Assembly (NCBI RefSeq): GCF_900172325.1
Contig: NZ_FWFR01000003.1
Span: 124,001 to 188,000, forward strand
Direction: 5' to 3'
Source: Oceanibacterium hippocampi
Lineage (GTDB): Bacteria; Pseudomonadota; Alphaproteobacteria; Sneathiellales; Sneathiellaceae
Length of the DNA: 64,000 nt
The notes beneath the pieces were generated by a model. That model made no database searches, was not told the origin of the DNA, and worked only from the letters and a program-made list of their open reading frames with translations. How positions within the stretch are numbered: the stretch's first letter is position 1; the number at the start of each line of letters is the position of its first letter. The position numbers were made by a program, and so were the translations under genes. This document shows, piece by piece, positions 25,727 through 33,733 of the stretch.

Positions 25727-26321
25727 GGCGCCGCCGTCGGTCGACCGGTGCACCTGGTGCGGCAGCCTGCCCGAATATGTCGCCTATCACGACGAGGAAT
25801 GGGGGGTGCCCGAGTATGACGACCGGGCACTCTTCGAGAAGCTCATCCTCGACGGCTTTCAGGCCGGGTTGTCCTGGATCACCATCCTGCGCAAGCGGGA
25901 GAATTTCCGCCGCGCCTTCGCCGGCTTCGAGCCCGCGGCGATCGCCCGCTTCGGCGACGACGACGTCGAGCGCCTGATGCAGGATGCCGGCATCATCCGT
26001 AATCGCGCCAAGATCGTGAACACGGTGAAGAGCGCCCGCCTCTGGCTCGACATCCAGGAAAAGGAGGCGGGCTTCGCCGCCCTCCTCTGGTCGCACCTGG
26101 ACGGCGGCAGACCGGTTCAGAACGAGTGGGAAAGCGACCGCCAGGTGCCCGCCGAGACGCCGCTCAGCGTCGCCATGTCCAAGGACCTGAAGGCGCGCGG
26201 CTTCCGCTTCGTCGGGCCGACGATCGTCTATGCCTTCATGCAGGCGGTCGGCATGGTCAACGACCATGTCGTCACCTGCCACCGCCACGGCGCGGTCAGG
26301 GCGCTCGCCCGGAAAGCCTGA
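25719..26321 (+). CDS. tag: DNA-3-methyladenine glycosylase I (Tag)
   Basis: Removes 3-methyladenine from alkylated DNA. It is 200 aa. The N-terminal zinc/substrate segment is RCTWCGSLPEYVAYHDEEWG, the helix-hairpin region contains GFQAGLSWITILRKRENFR, and the C-terminal ligand motif is VNDHVVTCHRH. The ATG at 25719 lies inside the end of ygfZ, so the two are translationally coupled. It is convergent with the MlrC-like gene across 48 bp holding a GC-rich hairpin (26322-26345) without a T tract. Confidence 0.95.
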   Translation: MSEAPPSVDRCTWCGSLPEYVAYHDEEWGVPEYDDRALFEKLILDGFQAGLSWITILRKRENFRRAFAGFEPAAIARFGDDDVERLMQDAGIIRNRAKIVNTVKSARLWLDIQEKEAGFAALLWSHLDGGRPVQNEWESDRQVPAETPLSVAMSKDLKARGFRFVGPTIVYAFMQAVGMVNDHVVTCHRHGAVRALARKA

Positions 26322-26369
26322 GGGCGGGACCTCGCGGCCCCGCCCCGTTCACCCGTCGACGGTCCCGTT

Positions 26370-27824
26370 TCAGGCGAAGGGATTCTCGACCTTCGGCCAG
26401 TAGGGCGCGTCGAACTTTCGGTAGGGGATGGTCGCGAAGTCGGGCGGAATGGCGCTCGGCGTCGCGGCATAGTGCACCTCGCTCGCGATCGGCGCGAAGC
26501 CGGCATGGAAATGCTGGGTCGACTTGACGAAGATTGCCTTCGCCTTCGCGAGATCGATGCCGAACTGGGTCATCGAATCCGGGTGGAAGCACTGGGTGCG
26601 TACCGAGTTCAGGACCAGGTCGATGCCGTTGGCGCTGACCCAGACGGAATCGCCCATCGCGCCCCGCGTGGTGCCGAAGGTCTGCTCGGCATGCTCGACG
26701 ATCCTGCGAACGGTGACGGTCAGGTCGAGCGGATCGCCCGAGGTCACGCCGCACTTGCCGCCGATCCGCAGATCGAAGGTCGCCCCCTCGCCGGCTTCCT
26801 TGCAGAAGCGCACGGCGACCGGATCCCAGTACAGCCCGCTGACGATCCCGGTCATGCCGCGATCGAGCGCGGCGCGCAGCAGGAAGGTCGAATCGCTGGC
26901 CGCGCCGCCACCGGCATTGTCGGCGACATCGGCGACCACGACCGGGCCGCTGGCCGCGGCCTCGACCGCGTCGAGCGCCTCGTCGATGGTCAGGACCCGG
27001 GTCTGGGTCTCGTGGCGCAGATCCCATATGCGCTTGCCGAAGCGCTCGGCGAGCGCCGCACCCTTGGCCAGGTCGCCGTCGGTGACGACCACCATCTTGG
27101 CGCTGGCGTCCGGCACGTCGCCCCAGGGGAAGCCGTGCGCGAAGGAGACGGACAGCACGCCATCCTTGCCTTCGGCGGCCTGCATCTCCTTCACGAAGGT
27201 GGCCATCGGCTCCATCGTCGTCCGCCACATGTTGATCATGCGGCAATCGTAGGTGCTGATCACCGGCTTGACGGTGCCCTGCTGCTTGGCGAGCAGCAGC
27301 CTGAACAGCTCCTCCGCCCGTTCCTTGCCGTCGATATGGGGATATTCCTTGAAGGTGATCAGCGCGTCGGCCGCGCCCGTCATCTTCTTCGTGATCGAGC
27401 AATGCAGGTCGAGCTCGGCACCGACCGCCGCGTTCGGTCCGACGATCGCCCGCGCGCGCTCCAGGATGTCGCCCTCGCAGTCGTCGTAGCCGTCGGCGAC
27501 CATTGCCCCGTGCATGGCGATCAGCACCATGTCGACCGGCATCGCCTCCTTCAGGTCGTCGAGCAGCTCGTCGCGGAGCGCCTCGTATACCGGGCGCGTG
27601 GTAATCCCCGCCGGTTGCGCGAAGGCGGCAACGCTTTCCACGACATCGGCCTGCTGGGCTTCCGCATCGCGGCGCCAGATATGCATCGGCTCGGAGAACA
27701 GGTCCGGCGTGTGCTGCGTCGCGTCGCCGTGATACAGCATCGATTCGGTGTACGCCTCCATCCCCGTCGGAATCGGCGAGAAGGTATTGGTCTCGGTGCC
27801 GAGACAGGCGATGAAAACCTTCAT
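26370..27824 (-). CDS. M81 family (MlrC/microcystinase C-like) metallopeptidase
   Basis: A 484-aa member of the MlrC family, named for the enzyme that finishes degradation of linearised microcystin. The N-terminal half (DUF1485-like) has GTETNTFSP, LIAMHGAMVADGYDDCEGD and AELDLHCSI, which carry the putative zinc ligands. The C-terminal half (MlrC_C-like) has VVADVADNAGGGAASDST and HFHAGFAPIASE. AAGGAGG before the ATG at 27824 decides the start. It is the last gene of the oxidase-TRAP operon. The real substrate is probably a small peptide or N-acyl/imide compound brought in by the TRAP system, which is inference from context. Confidence 0.9.
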   Translation of the reverse strand: MKVFIACLGTETNTFSPIPTGMEAYTESMLYHGDATQHTPDLFSEPMHIWRRDAEAQQADVVESVAAFAQPAGITTRPVYEALRDELLDDLKEAMPVDMVLIAMHGAMVADGYDDCEGDILERARAIVGPNAAVGAELDLHCSITKKMTGAADALITFKEYPHIDGKERAEELFRLLLAKQQGTVKPVISTYDCRMINMWRTTMEPMATFVKEMQAAEGKDGVLSVSFAHGFPWGDVPDASAKMVVVTDGDLAKGAALAERFGKRIWDLRHETQTRVLTIDEALDAVEAAASGPVVVADVADNAGGGAASDSTFLLRAALDRGMTGIVSGLYWDPVAVRFCKEAGEGATFDLRIGGKCGVTSGDPLDLTVTVRRIVEHAEQTFGTTRGAMGDSVWVSANGIDLVLNSVRTQCFHPDSMTQFGIDLAKAKAIFVKSTQHFHAGFAPIASEVHYAATPSAIPPDFATIPYRKFDAPYWPKVENPFA

Positions 27825-27859
27825 GTGTCCTCCTTCGGCGCCCGGCAGAAGGGCGCAAC

Positions 27860-28375
27860 TCAATCGATTGACGGATCGTCGCCGGTGGCCTCCTCGCCGA
27901 AGCGGGCCAGCCAGTGGATGAGAATGGCGCAGGCCGCGATCGGCACGGCGAGCGCGATATAGATCATCGGAAAGCCGAGCGTGTCGGCGGTCCGGAGCGC
28001 GCTCCGGCCGAGGAAGCCGCGCGCCATGTCCATGTTCGGACCGAAGATCGAGAAATACAGTACCGGCCCGAGAAAGATCGGCGGCGCCGCCAGGCGGATG
28101 AGACGCATCGCCCAGCGGAGGAACGCCGAATTGCGGTCCGAGAGCCGGATCAGCACCGGATCGTATTGCGACTTGTAGGCCACCGTCGCCCCGAGCAGCC
28201 CGCCCCAGACCATGGCGAAGCGGGCCAGTTCCTCGGTCCAGGTCGGCGGCTCGCGAAGAATGTAGCGGGCGACCACCTGGATCGAGACGAAGACCAGCAT
28301 CCCGACGAAGCAGCCCGCCGCGAGGCGGCGCAGCAGCCAGTCGAGACCGTCGCTCACCCTGATGATCGCCCGCAT
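27860..28375 (-). CDS. TRAP transporter small permease (DctQ)
   Basis: A 171-aa inner-membrane protein with four hydrophobic segments and the family motif ARYILREPPTWTEELARF between segments one and two. It bridges the large permease and, with DctP, forms a tripartite ATP-independent periplasmic importer driven by ion gradients. It lies 9 bp downstream of dctP and 35 bp upstream of the M81 gene. Confidence 0.92.
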   Translation of the reverse strand: MRAIIRVSDGLDWLLRRLAAGCFVGMLVFVSIQVVARYILREPPTWTEELARFAMVWGGLLGATVAYKSQYDPVLIRLSDRNSAFLRWAMRLIRLAAPPIFLGPVLYFSIFGPNMDMARGFLGRSALRTADTLGFPMIYIALAVPIAACAILIHWLARFGEEATGDDPSID

Positions 28376-28384
28376 GGTCTCAGG

Positions 28385-29368
28385 TCACTTCGTCGAGGCC
28401 GACGCGTCGATCCAGAGCTTGGCATCCTCGGGCGACAGCACGCCGTCGGAATATGTCTGCTTCGAGCGTTCGACGAACTCGGCCCGCGCCTCGGGCGTGA
28501 GATAGGTGACGGCGACGCCGGCGGCCTTGACCTCCTCGATCATCTTCGATTCGCGGGCAGCCAGCCATTCGCGATTGGCCTTGGTCGCGGCCACGGTGGC
28601 GGCATCGACGATCCCGCGTTCCTTGTCGGACAGGCCGTCGTACCAGTCGGACGACGCGATCGCGAGCCGGACCGCGTTGGTCAGCTTGGCGTCGGTGAAA
28701 TACTTGATGAAATCGGTATGCCCGAACATCACCGGGACGAAGACCGGGTTGATGTAACCGTCGGCGACACCGGTCTGCAGCGCGTTCGGGACTTCCGCCC
28801 AGCTCACGATCGTGCCCGTCGTGCCCCAGGTCTTGAACAGCGCGATCTGCGATTCATCGAGCGCCCGCATGCGGAGGTCGGCCATGTCGGCGACCGTCTC
28901 GACCGGCTTCTTGGTATTGAAGATGCCCGACGGCGGGCCGAGCGCGGTCAGCGCCAGGACGCGGATGCCGCCCTGCTTCACGCGCTTGTTGATCTCTGCC
29001 ATCAGGCCGGCGTCGTTCATCGCCCGGTCGAGATGGTCGATGTCGTCGAACAGGTACGGCAGGTAGGCGCCGAAGATCAGCTTGTCGACCTTGCCGGCGG
29101 ACTTGACGTCCGACATGGACACCTCGAGCAGGCCCTGGCTGACCTGGTCGAGCCGTTCTGCCTCCTCGCCGAGCGAACCGCGCTCGTATTCCTTGGCGTC
29201 CATCCCGTTCGCCTTGAGATGCTCGGCGAAGGCGTGACCCCAGACATAGGTACCCGATCCTTCCGGATCGGCGGGCGAATCGTGGGCGATCTTGACTTCG
29301 GCCAGGGCCGTCGTCGACAGGCCCAGAGTCAGGCCGGCAGCAATGCAGAGACTCCACAGATTGCGCAT
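28385..29368 (-). CDS. TRAP transporter substrate-binding protein (DctP)
   Basis: A 327-aa periplasmic solute-binding protein with a signal peptide ending near STTALAEVK. The DctP fold is visible: the N-terminal lobe begins KIAHDSPADPEG, the carboxylate-binding helix region reads DLRMRALDESQIALF, and VPNALQTGVADGYINP forms the hinge. The expected ligand is an organic acid or amino acid carrying a carboxylate. The gene order dctM-dctP-dctQ is unusual, since P-Q-M is commoner. It is 28 bp from dctM. Confidence 0.92.
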   Translation of the reverse strand: MRNLWSLCIAAGLTLGLSTTALAEVKIAHDSPADPEGSGTYVWGHAFAEHLKANGMDAKEYERGSLGEEAERLDQVSQGLLEVSMSDVKSAGKVDKLIFGAYLPYLFDDIDHLDRAMNDAGLMAEINKRVKQGGIRVLALTALGPPSGIFNTKKPVETVADMADLRMRALDESQIALFKTWGTTGTIVSWAEVPNALQTGVADGYINPVFVPVMFGHTDFIKYFTDAKLTNAVRLAIASSDWYDGLSDKERGIVDAATVAATKANREWLAARESKMIEEVKAAGVAVTYLTPEARAEFVERSKQTYSDGVLSPEDAKLWIDASASTK

Positions 29369-29396
29369 GTCGCGCTCCTCCTCTTTTGTTTGCGCC

Positions 29397-30683
29397 TCAA
29401 CGGGAGACGAAACCTGCCAGTCGCGGCAGGAACAGGGACAGTTCGGGAATCAGGACGAGACAGCCCAATACCACCAGTTCGGCGAGCGCGAAGGGCAACA
29501 CCGCGCGCGCCAGTTCCCAGTAATTCACCTTGGCCACCGTCGAGGTGACGATCAGGCAGCCGCCGAGCGGCGGCGTGATCAGGCCGATGCACAGATTGAA
29601 GCAGAGCACGATGCCGAGATGGACCGGATCGATGCCCTGCTGCAGCGCGACCGGGGCCAGGATCGGCACCAGCAGGGTGAGCGCCACGGGAACGTCCATG
29701 ATCATCCCGGCGATGAGGAAGATCAGGTTCATCACCAGGAGATATTCGAGGCCGCTGAAGCCGCCGGCGGCGACCAGGTTGCCGAGCTGCTGCGGCCATT
29801 GCAGAAGCCCCGCCAGGTAGCCCAGGCAGGCGACCGCGGACAGGATGATGAAGATCGCGCCCGAGAGGATCGCCGTCCGCGTGAGCGCCTCCCAGATCAC
29901 CGAGCGGTCGATGCCGCCATAGAGCATGCCGACCAGTGTCGCCGTCACCACCGACAGGGTCGCCGCCTCGGTCGGCGTCACGACGCCGAAGATGATGCCG
30001 CCGACGATGATGATCGGCAGCGCCAGCGCCGGCGCCGCCTTGACGAAGGACGGCCAGAACGGCGGCAGATCGGCGTTCCGGCCGCCCGGATGATTGTCGC
30101 GATAGGCGTAGAAGGCATTGACGGCGAAGAGCACGAAGGCGAGCAGCAGGCCCGGGATGATGCCGGCGACGAACAACGCGGCGACCGAGGTTTCCATCAG
30201 CGCGCCGTAGATGATCAGGATGATGCTCGGCGGGATGATCGGGCCGATCACCGACGAGGCCGCCGTCACAGCGGCGGCATAGATCCGCTTGTAGCCCTGC
30301 TCCTCCATCGCCGGGACGAGGGTGTTGGAGAGCGCCGCCGCATCGGCGACCGCCGAGCCCGAGATCCCGGCGAAGAAGACCGACGTCATTATGTTGACAT
30401 GGCCGAGCCCGCCCTTGAGGCGGCCGACCACGCTCATCGAGAAATCGATCAGCGCCTTCGTGATACCCGCCCGGTTCATGATCTCGCCGGTCAGGATGAA
30501 GAGCGGCATCGCCATCAAGGCGAAGACGTCGAGCTGGGCGAAGATCCGCTGCGGCAGGATCGCCAGGTAGCGCGACTTGTCGGAAGCCAGGTAGGCGAGA
30601 ACGGTCGAGGCGCCGGCGACATAGGCGATGGCCGTTCCCGAGACCAGGAAGATCACCATCGAGACGACGACCGCCCATCCCAT
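29397..30683 (-). CDS. TRAP transporter large permease (DctM)
   Basis: A 428-aa membrane protein of the DctM family with about twelve hydrophobic segments. Typical motifs are MPLFILTGEIMNRAG, SAVADAAALSNTLVPAM and IPPSIILIIYGALMETSV. It provides the transport path of the importer. The start lies 3 bp after the stop of the FAD oxidoreductase, so the oxidoreductase and transporter are co-expressed. Confidence 0.94.
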   Translation of the reverse strand: MGWAVVVSMVIFLVSGTAIAYVAGASTVLAYLASDKSRYLAILPQRIFAQLDVFALMAMPLFILTGEIMNRAGITKALIDFSMSVVGRLKGGLGHVNIMTSVFFAGISGSAVADAAALSNTLVPAMEEQGYKRIYAAAVTAASSVIGPIIPPSIILIIYGALMETSVAALFVAGIIPGLLLAFVLFAVNAFYAYRDNHPGGRNADLPPFWPSFVKAAPALALPIIIVGGIIFGVVTPTEAATLSVVTATLVGMLYGGIDRSVIWEALTRTAILSGAIFIILSAVACLGYLAGLLQWPQQLGNLVAAGGFSGLEYLLVMNLIFLIAGMIMDVPVALTLLVPILAPVALQQGIDPVHLGIVLCFNLCIGLITPPLGGCLIVTSTVAKVNYWELARAVLPFALAELVVLGCLVLIPELSLFLPRLAGFVSR

Positions 30684-30686
30684 CGT

Positions 30687-31835
30687 TCAGGACCCGCCCT
30701 TGCCGACACCGCGAAAGCGCGCCGGCGACAGCGCCGCGGCGCTGACCCCGAGCGCCGCGAGATCGTCCGGCACCGCCTCGCCCCGGGCCAGCGCGGCGGA
30801 GACCCGCCCCATCGAGGGCGCGGTCTGGATGCCGTAACCGCCCTGGCCGGCGAGCCAAAAGAAACCGTCCACACCGGCTTCGAAACCGACCACCGGGGTC
30901 TTGTCGGCCACGAAGGACCGGAGTCCCGCCCAGCGGTGCTCGATCCGGCGAATGGACATCGTCGTCGCCCGCTCGATCCGGTCGACGGCGATGGCGATGT
31001 CGAGTTCCTCCGGCTGCACGTCGCACGGCTCCATCGGCGTCTCGTCGGCGGGCGAGCCGATCAGCTTGCCGGCGTCGGGTTTGAAGTAGAATTCCTCGTC
31101 GGCGTCGACGCAGAGCGGCCAGCGATCGCTGTCCGCGCCACCCGGCGCCCCGAACAGCACTGCCGTCCGCCGCTTCGGCACGAGACCGACCGGCGCGATG
31201 CCGGCCAGTGCCGCGATCCGGTCGCACCAGGCGCCCGCCGCGTTGACCACGACCGGGGCCCTGAAGCGTCGTCCGTCGGCCAGCGTCACGGTCCAGGCGC
31301 CGTCCTGGCGATCGAGACCCATCACCTCCGCATCGGTCGCCAGTTGCCCGTCACGGCCACGGAATCCACGCAAGAAACCCTGGTGCAGGGCATGGACGTC
31401 GATGTCCATCGCATCCGGCTCGAACACGCCACCGCCGACATAATCCTCGCGCAGGACCGGGACCAGGTCGCGGGTCTCGGCCCGGTCGATGCGACGGACC
31501 GTCGGCACCAGCGTGCCGGCCTCGGCCGCGATCACGTCGAGCCTGGTCGCCTGATCCTCGCGCCCGACGAACATCGCGCCACGCGGGGTCAGGATCGGAT
31601 TGGCGGTGAAGCCGTCAGGCGGCGCATTGAAGAACGGCTTGCCGCCGGTCGTGAGCGCCCGGATCGCCGCGTTGCCGTAGGCCTCGGAATACAGGGCCGC
31701 CGAGCGCCCGGTCGAGTGATAGCCCGGCTGCGTTTCACGCTCGAGGACCAGGACCCGGGCGCCGAATGACAGGAAAAAGGCCGCCGAGGCCCCCGCCATG
31801 CCGCCGCCGACCACGATGTAGTCGAATTCCCCCAC
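30687..31835 (-). CDS. DAO-family FAD-dependent oxidoreductase (amino-acid dehydrogenase/oxidase-like)
   Basis: A 382-aa flavoprotein of the D-amino-acid oxidase/glycine oxidase superfamily. The N-terminal dinucleotide fold is DYIVVGGGMAGASAA with ERETQPGYHSTGRSAA after strand two, and the C-terminal FAD segment is WLAGQGGYGIQTAPSMG. It probably deaminates an amino acid or oxidises an N-substituted one. Start is GTG at 31835 with GGGAG 6 nt upstream; the longer frame to 32009 runs through the regulatory gap. It is first gene of the operon that continues with dctM, dctP, dctQ and the M81 protein, and divergent from the XRE-cupin regulator. Confidence 0.88.
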   Translation of the reverse strand: MGEFDYIVVGGGMAGASAAFFLSFGARVLVLERETQPGYHSTGRSAALYSEAYGNAAIRALTTGGKPFFNAPPDGFTANPILTPRGAMFVGREDQATRLDVIAAEAGTLVPTVRRIDRAETRDLVPVLREDYVGGGVFEPDAMDIDVHALHQGFLRGFRGRDGQLATDAEVMGLDRQDGAWTVTLADGRRFRAPVVVNAAGAWCDRIAALAGIAPVGLVPKRRTAVLFGAPGGADSDRWPLCVDADEEFYFKPDAGKLIGSPADETPMEPCDVQPEELDIAIAVDRIERATTMSIRRIEHRWAGLRSFVADKTPVVGFEAGVDGFFWLAGQGGYGIQTAPSMGRVSAALARGEAVPDDLAALGVSAAALSPARFRGVGKGGS

Positions 31836-31894
31836 CCGAAACTCCCGTCGGTCCGTTTTTTCGCCCCGTCGATCGCGAGACTTGTCGTACGGAC

Positions 31895-31944
31895 GATTGG
31901 AGCATATTTTTTTCCGATCGTAAAAGCCCATTTTTCGGATTGGA
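31895..31944. promoter_or_regulatory. Triple GATYGGA operator-like cluster
   Basis: Three copies of GAT(T/C)GGA lie at 31895-31901 (plus), 31913-31919 (minus) and 31938-31944 (plus), separated by T-rich tracts. The cluster sits between the divergent oxidoreductase operon and the XRE-cupin regulator gene. It is the natural binding site for that regulator, though this is not shown. Confidence 0.5.
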
Positions 31945-31951
31945 AAATTTC

Positions 31952-32605
31952 TTGACCGTCCAGGCCCCTCCCCTGACCGGACTCCGCAAGCAGGACGGCC
32001 TGTCGGCATCGACCGACCGGATCTCCATGGGCGAAAGACTGCGCGCCGTGCGGAAGAAACAGGGACTCACGCTTTCCGATGTCGCGGCGCGGACCGGCCT
32101 GGCGATCTCGACCATCTCGAAGGTCGAGCGCGGCAGGATGGCGCTCGCCTACGATCGTTTCATGCAGCTTGCCAGCGGCCTCGGGCTCGACGTCGGCGAA
32201 CTGTTCGGCGACGGCGGTCAAAGCTTCGCCCCCGGCACCGTCTGCCTCACCCGGCGCGGCGAGAGCGGCCTGCATGAAACGGAGAACTACGTCTACCGCA
32301 TGCTGGGCGCCGAGCTTCGCAACAAGCGCATGGTGCCGATGTATGGCGTCCTGAAGGCGCGCGACCGGAAGACCTTCGCCGACTACGTGCGTCACCCGGG
32401 CGAGGAGTTCCTGTACATTCTCGCCGGGCGCGTCACGGTCGAGTTCGAGGGCATGGCGCCGATGCATCTGGAAGAAGAGGACTCCCTCTATTTCGACAGC
32501 TCGCGCGGCCATATCTACCTGACCGCAGGCGACGAGGAGGCCCGCATACTGGTCGTCTGCTGGAATCCGGGAGGCCCCGCCGGGGACCAACTGCCGGCAG
32601 GTTAG
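31952..32605 (+). CDS. XRE-family transcriptional regulator with C-terminal cupin domain
   Basis: A helix-turn-helix plus cupin regulator of about 217 aa. HTH: MGERLRAVRKKQG, TLSDVAARTGLAISTISKVE, then a conserved MALAYDRFMQLASGL. The cupin domain lies near the C-terminus, with YVRHPGEEFLYILAGRVTVE and DSLYFDSSRGH, and usually binds a small effector. No strong ribosome site is visible. The TTG at 31952 keeps the family-like ASTDRIS lead-in before the HTH; the ATG at 32027 is the alternative. It is divergent from the oxidoreductase-TRAP-M81 operon and followed by the convergent dipeptidase gene, so it probably controls this catabolic locus. Confidence 0.85.
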   Translation: MTVQAPPLTGLRKQDGLSASTDRISMGERLRAVRKKQGLTLSDVAARTGLAISTISKVERGRMALAYDRFMQLASGLGLDVGELFGDGGQSFAPGTVCLTRRGESGLHETENYVYRMLGAELRNKRMVPMYGVLKARDRKTFADYVRHPGEEFLYILAGRVTVEFEGMAPMHLEEEDSLYFDSSRGHIYLTAGDEEARILVVCWNPGGPAGDQLPAG

Positions 32606-32627
32606 AGGGGAACCGGCGGGACCTCGG

Positions 32628-33635
32628 TCAGCGCCAGACGGCCTTCGCGACCCGCAGCCAGTTGCCACCCAGGATGGCCCGGACATCCGCCTCCGCGTAG
32701 CCGCGGTCGAGCAGCGCCTGGGTGACCTCGACCGCCCGCCAGGGCCGGATCTGTTCGATGTCGGGCGTCGTGTAGCCCCATTCCTTCGGCCATTTGCCGC
32801 CGGAGTTGACCACCAGTTCGGTCAAGTACGGCAGGTCGTACATGTAGTCGAAGCCGATTCCCACATGCTCGACGCCGACGAGATTCACCGCGTGGTCGAC
32901 ATGGTCGACGAAGCGCGTCGGCGAGGCGTCGTTCTCGGCCAGGAAGATGCCGAGGCCGGTGATCCCGACCACGCCGCCGGTCGCCGCCACCGCCCTGATC
33001 TGCTCGTCGCGCACGCAGCGCGGGTGCTGGCGCAGCGCCCAGGCGTTGCTGTGGCTGATGATCACCGGCGCGGTCGAGCGTTCCACCGCCTCCAGCGAGG
33101 AGGCGAGCCCGGTATGGGCGATATCGACCATCATCCCGACCCGGTTCATCTCCGCGATCAGTTCCCGGCCGAAGCCGCTCAACCCGCCGTCGGTCAATTC
33201 ATGGCAACCGTCGCCCACGAAGTTCTTCTGGTTGTAGGCCATCAGCATGTGCCGGATGCCGAGCTTGTAGAAGGCCTCGACCAGGCGCAGGTCGCGTCCC
33301 ACCGGCCGGCTACCCTGGAAATGCAGGCCGACGGCGATCTGTCCGCCGGCCTTCGCGGCGAGGATATCGTCGACGCCGTCGATCAGGCGAAAGCGTTCGG
33401 GGTCGCGTCCGAAGGCGTGCCGGGCCTCGGCGATCCCGGCGAGCGCCGAGGCGGAATCGTCGTCATCGGTTGCCACCGTGATCGAGACCGCGTCATAGCC
33501 GCCCTCGACAAGCTGTCCGGGCAACGCCGCGCGAAGCGCCGGATCGCCGGGCATCCGCCAGGGCATGGTCATGTCCCAGAACAGCGCATCCCCGTGAAGG
33601 GCGGCGGCGGCATCGGATACGTCCTTGCGCGTCAT
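32628..33635 (-). CDS. Membrane dipeptidase family (M19, renal-dipeptidase-like)
   Basis: A 335-aa amidohydrolase-fold dipeptidase of family M19. Zinc and substrate motifs include DALFWDMTMPW (the first histidine position is altered compared with the common D-x-H-x-D), GLHFQGSRPVG, DIAHTGLASSLEAV, ISHSNAWALRQHPRC and GIGFDYMYDLP. M19 enzymes cleave dipeptides, often accepting a D-residue at the C-terminal position, which fits the oxidoreductase in the neighbouring operon. The ATG at 33635 is preceded by GAGGA. It is transcribed towards the regulator (22 bp between the stops). Confidence 0.88.
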   Translation of the reverse strand: MTRKDVSDAAAALHGDALFWDMTMPWRMPGDPALRAALPGQLVEGGYDAVSITVATDDDDSASALAGIAEARHAFGRDPERFRLIDGVDDILAAKAGGQIAVGLHFQGSRPVGRDLRLVEAFYKLGIRHMLMAYNQKNFVGDGCHELTDGGLSGFGRELIAEMNRVGMMVDIAHTGLASSLEAVERSTAPVIISHSNAWALRQHPRCVRDEQIRAVAATGGVVGITGLGIFLAENDASPTRFVDHVDHAVNLVGVEHVGIGFDYMYDLPYLTELVVNSGGKWPKEWGYTTPDIEQIRPWRAVEVTQALLDRGYAEADVRAILGGNWLRVAKAVWR

Positions 33636-33733
33636 CGGGTCCTCTTCTCTGAACAGCACAGGATTCCTAGCAGCACCCTATGCCCCTCGCCAAGCGCGAC
33701 GCGCCCGACGGGCGCGCCGGCAAGGCCGAACGG

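Noticed and set aside
26322-26345. Bidirectional terminator between tag and the M81 gene
   Set aside because: A 7-bp GC stem exists but neither strand has a T tract, so it is not listed as a terminator.
29292-31769. 825-codon plus-strand ORF antisense to dctM and the oxidoreductase
   Set aside because: Arg/Asp/His-rich shadow composition, while the opposite strand encodes clear DctM and FAD oxidoreductase.
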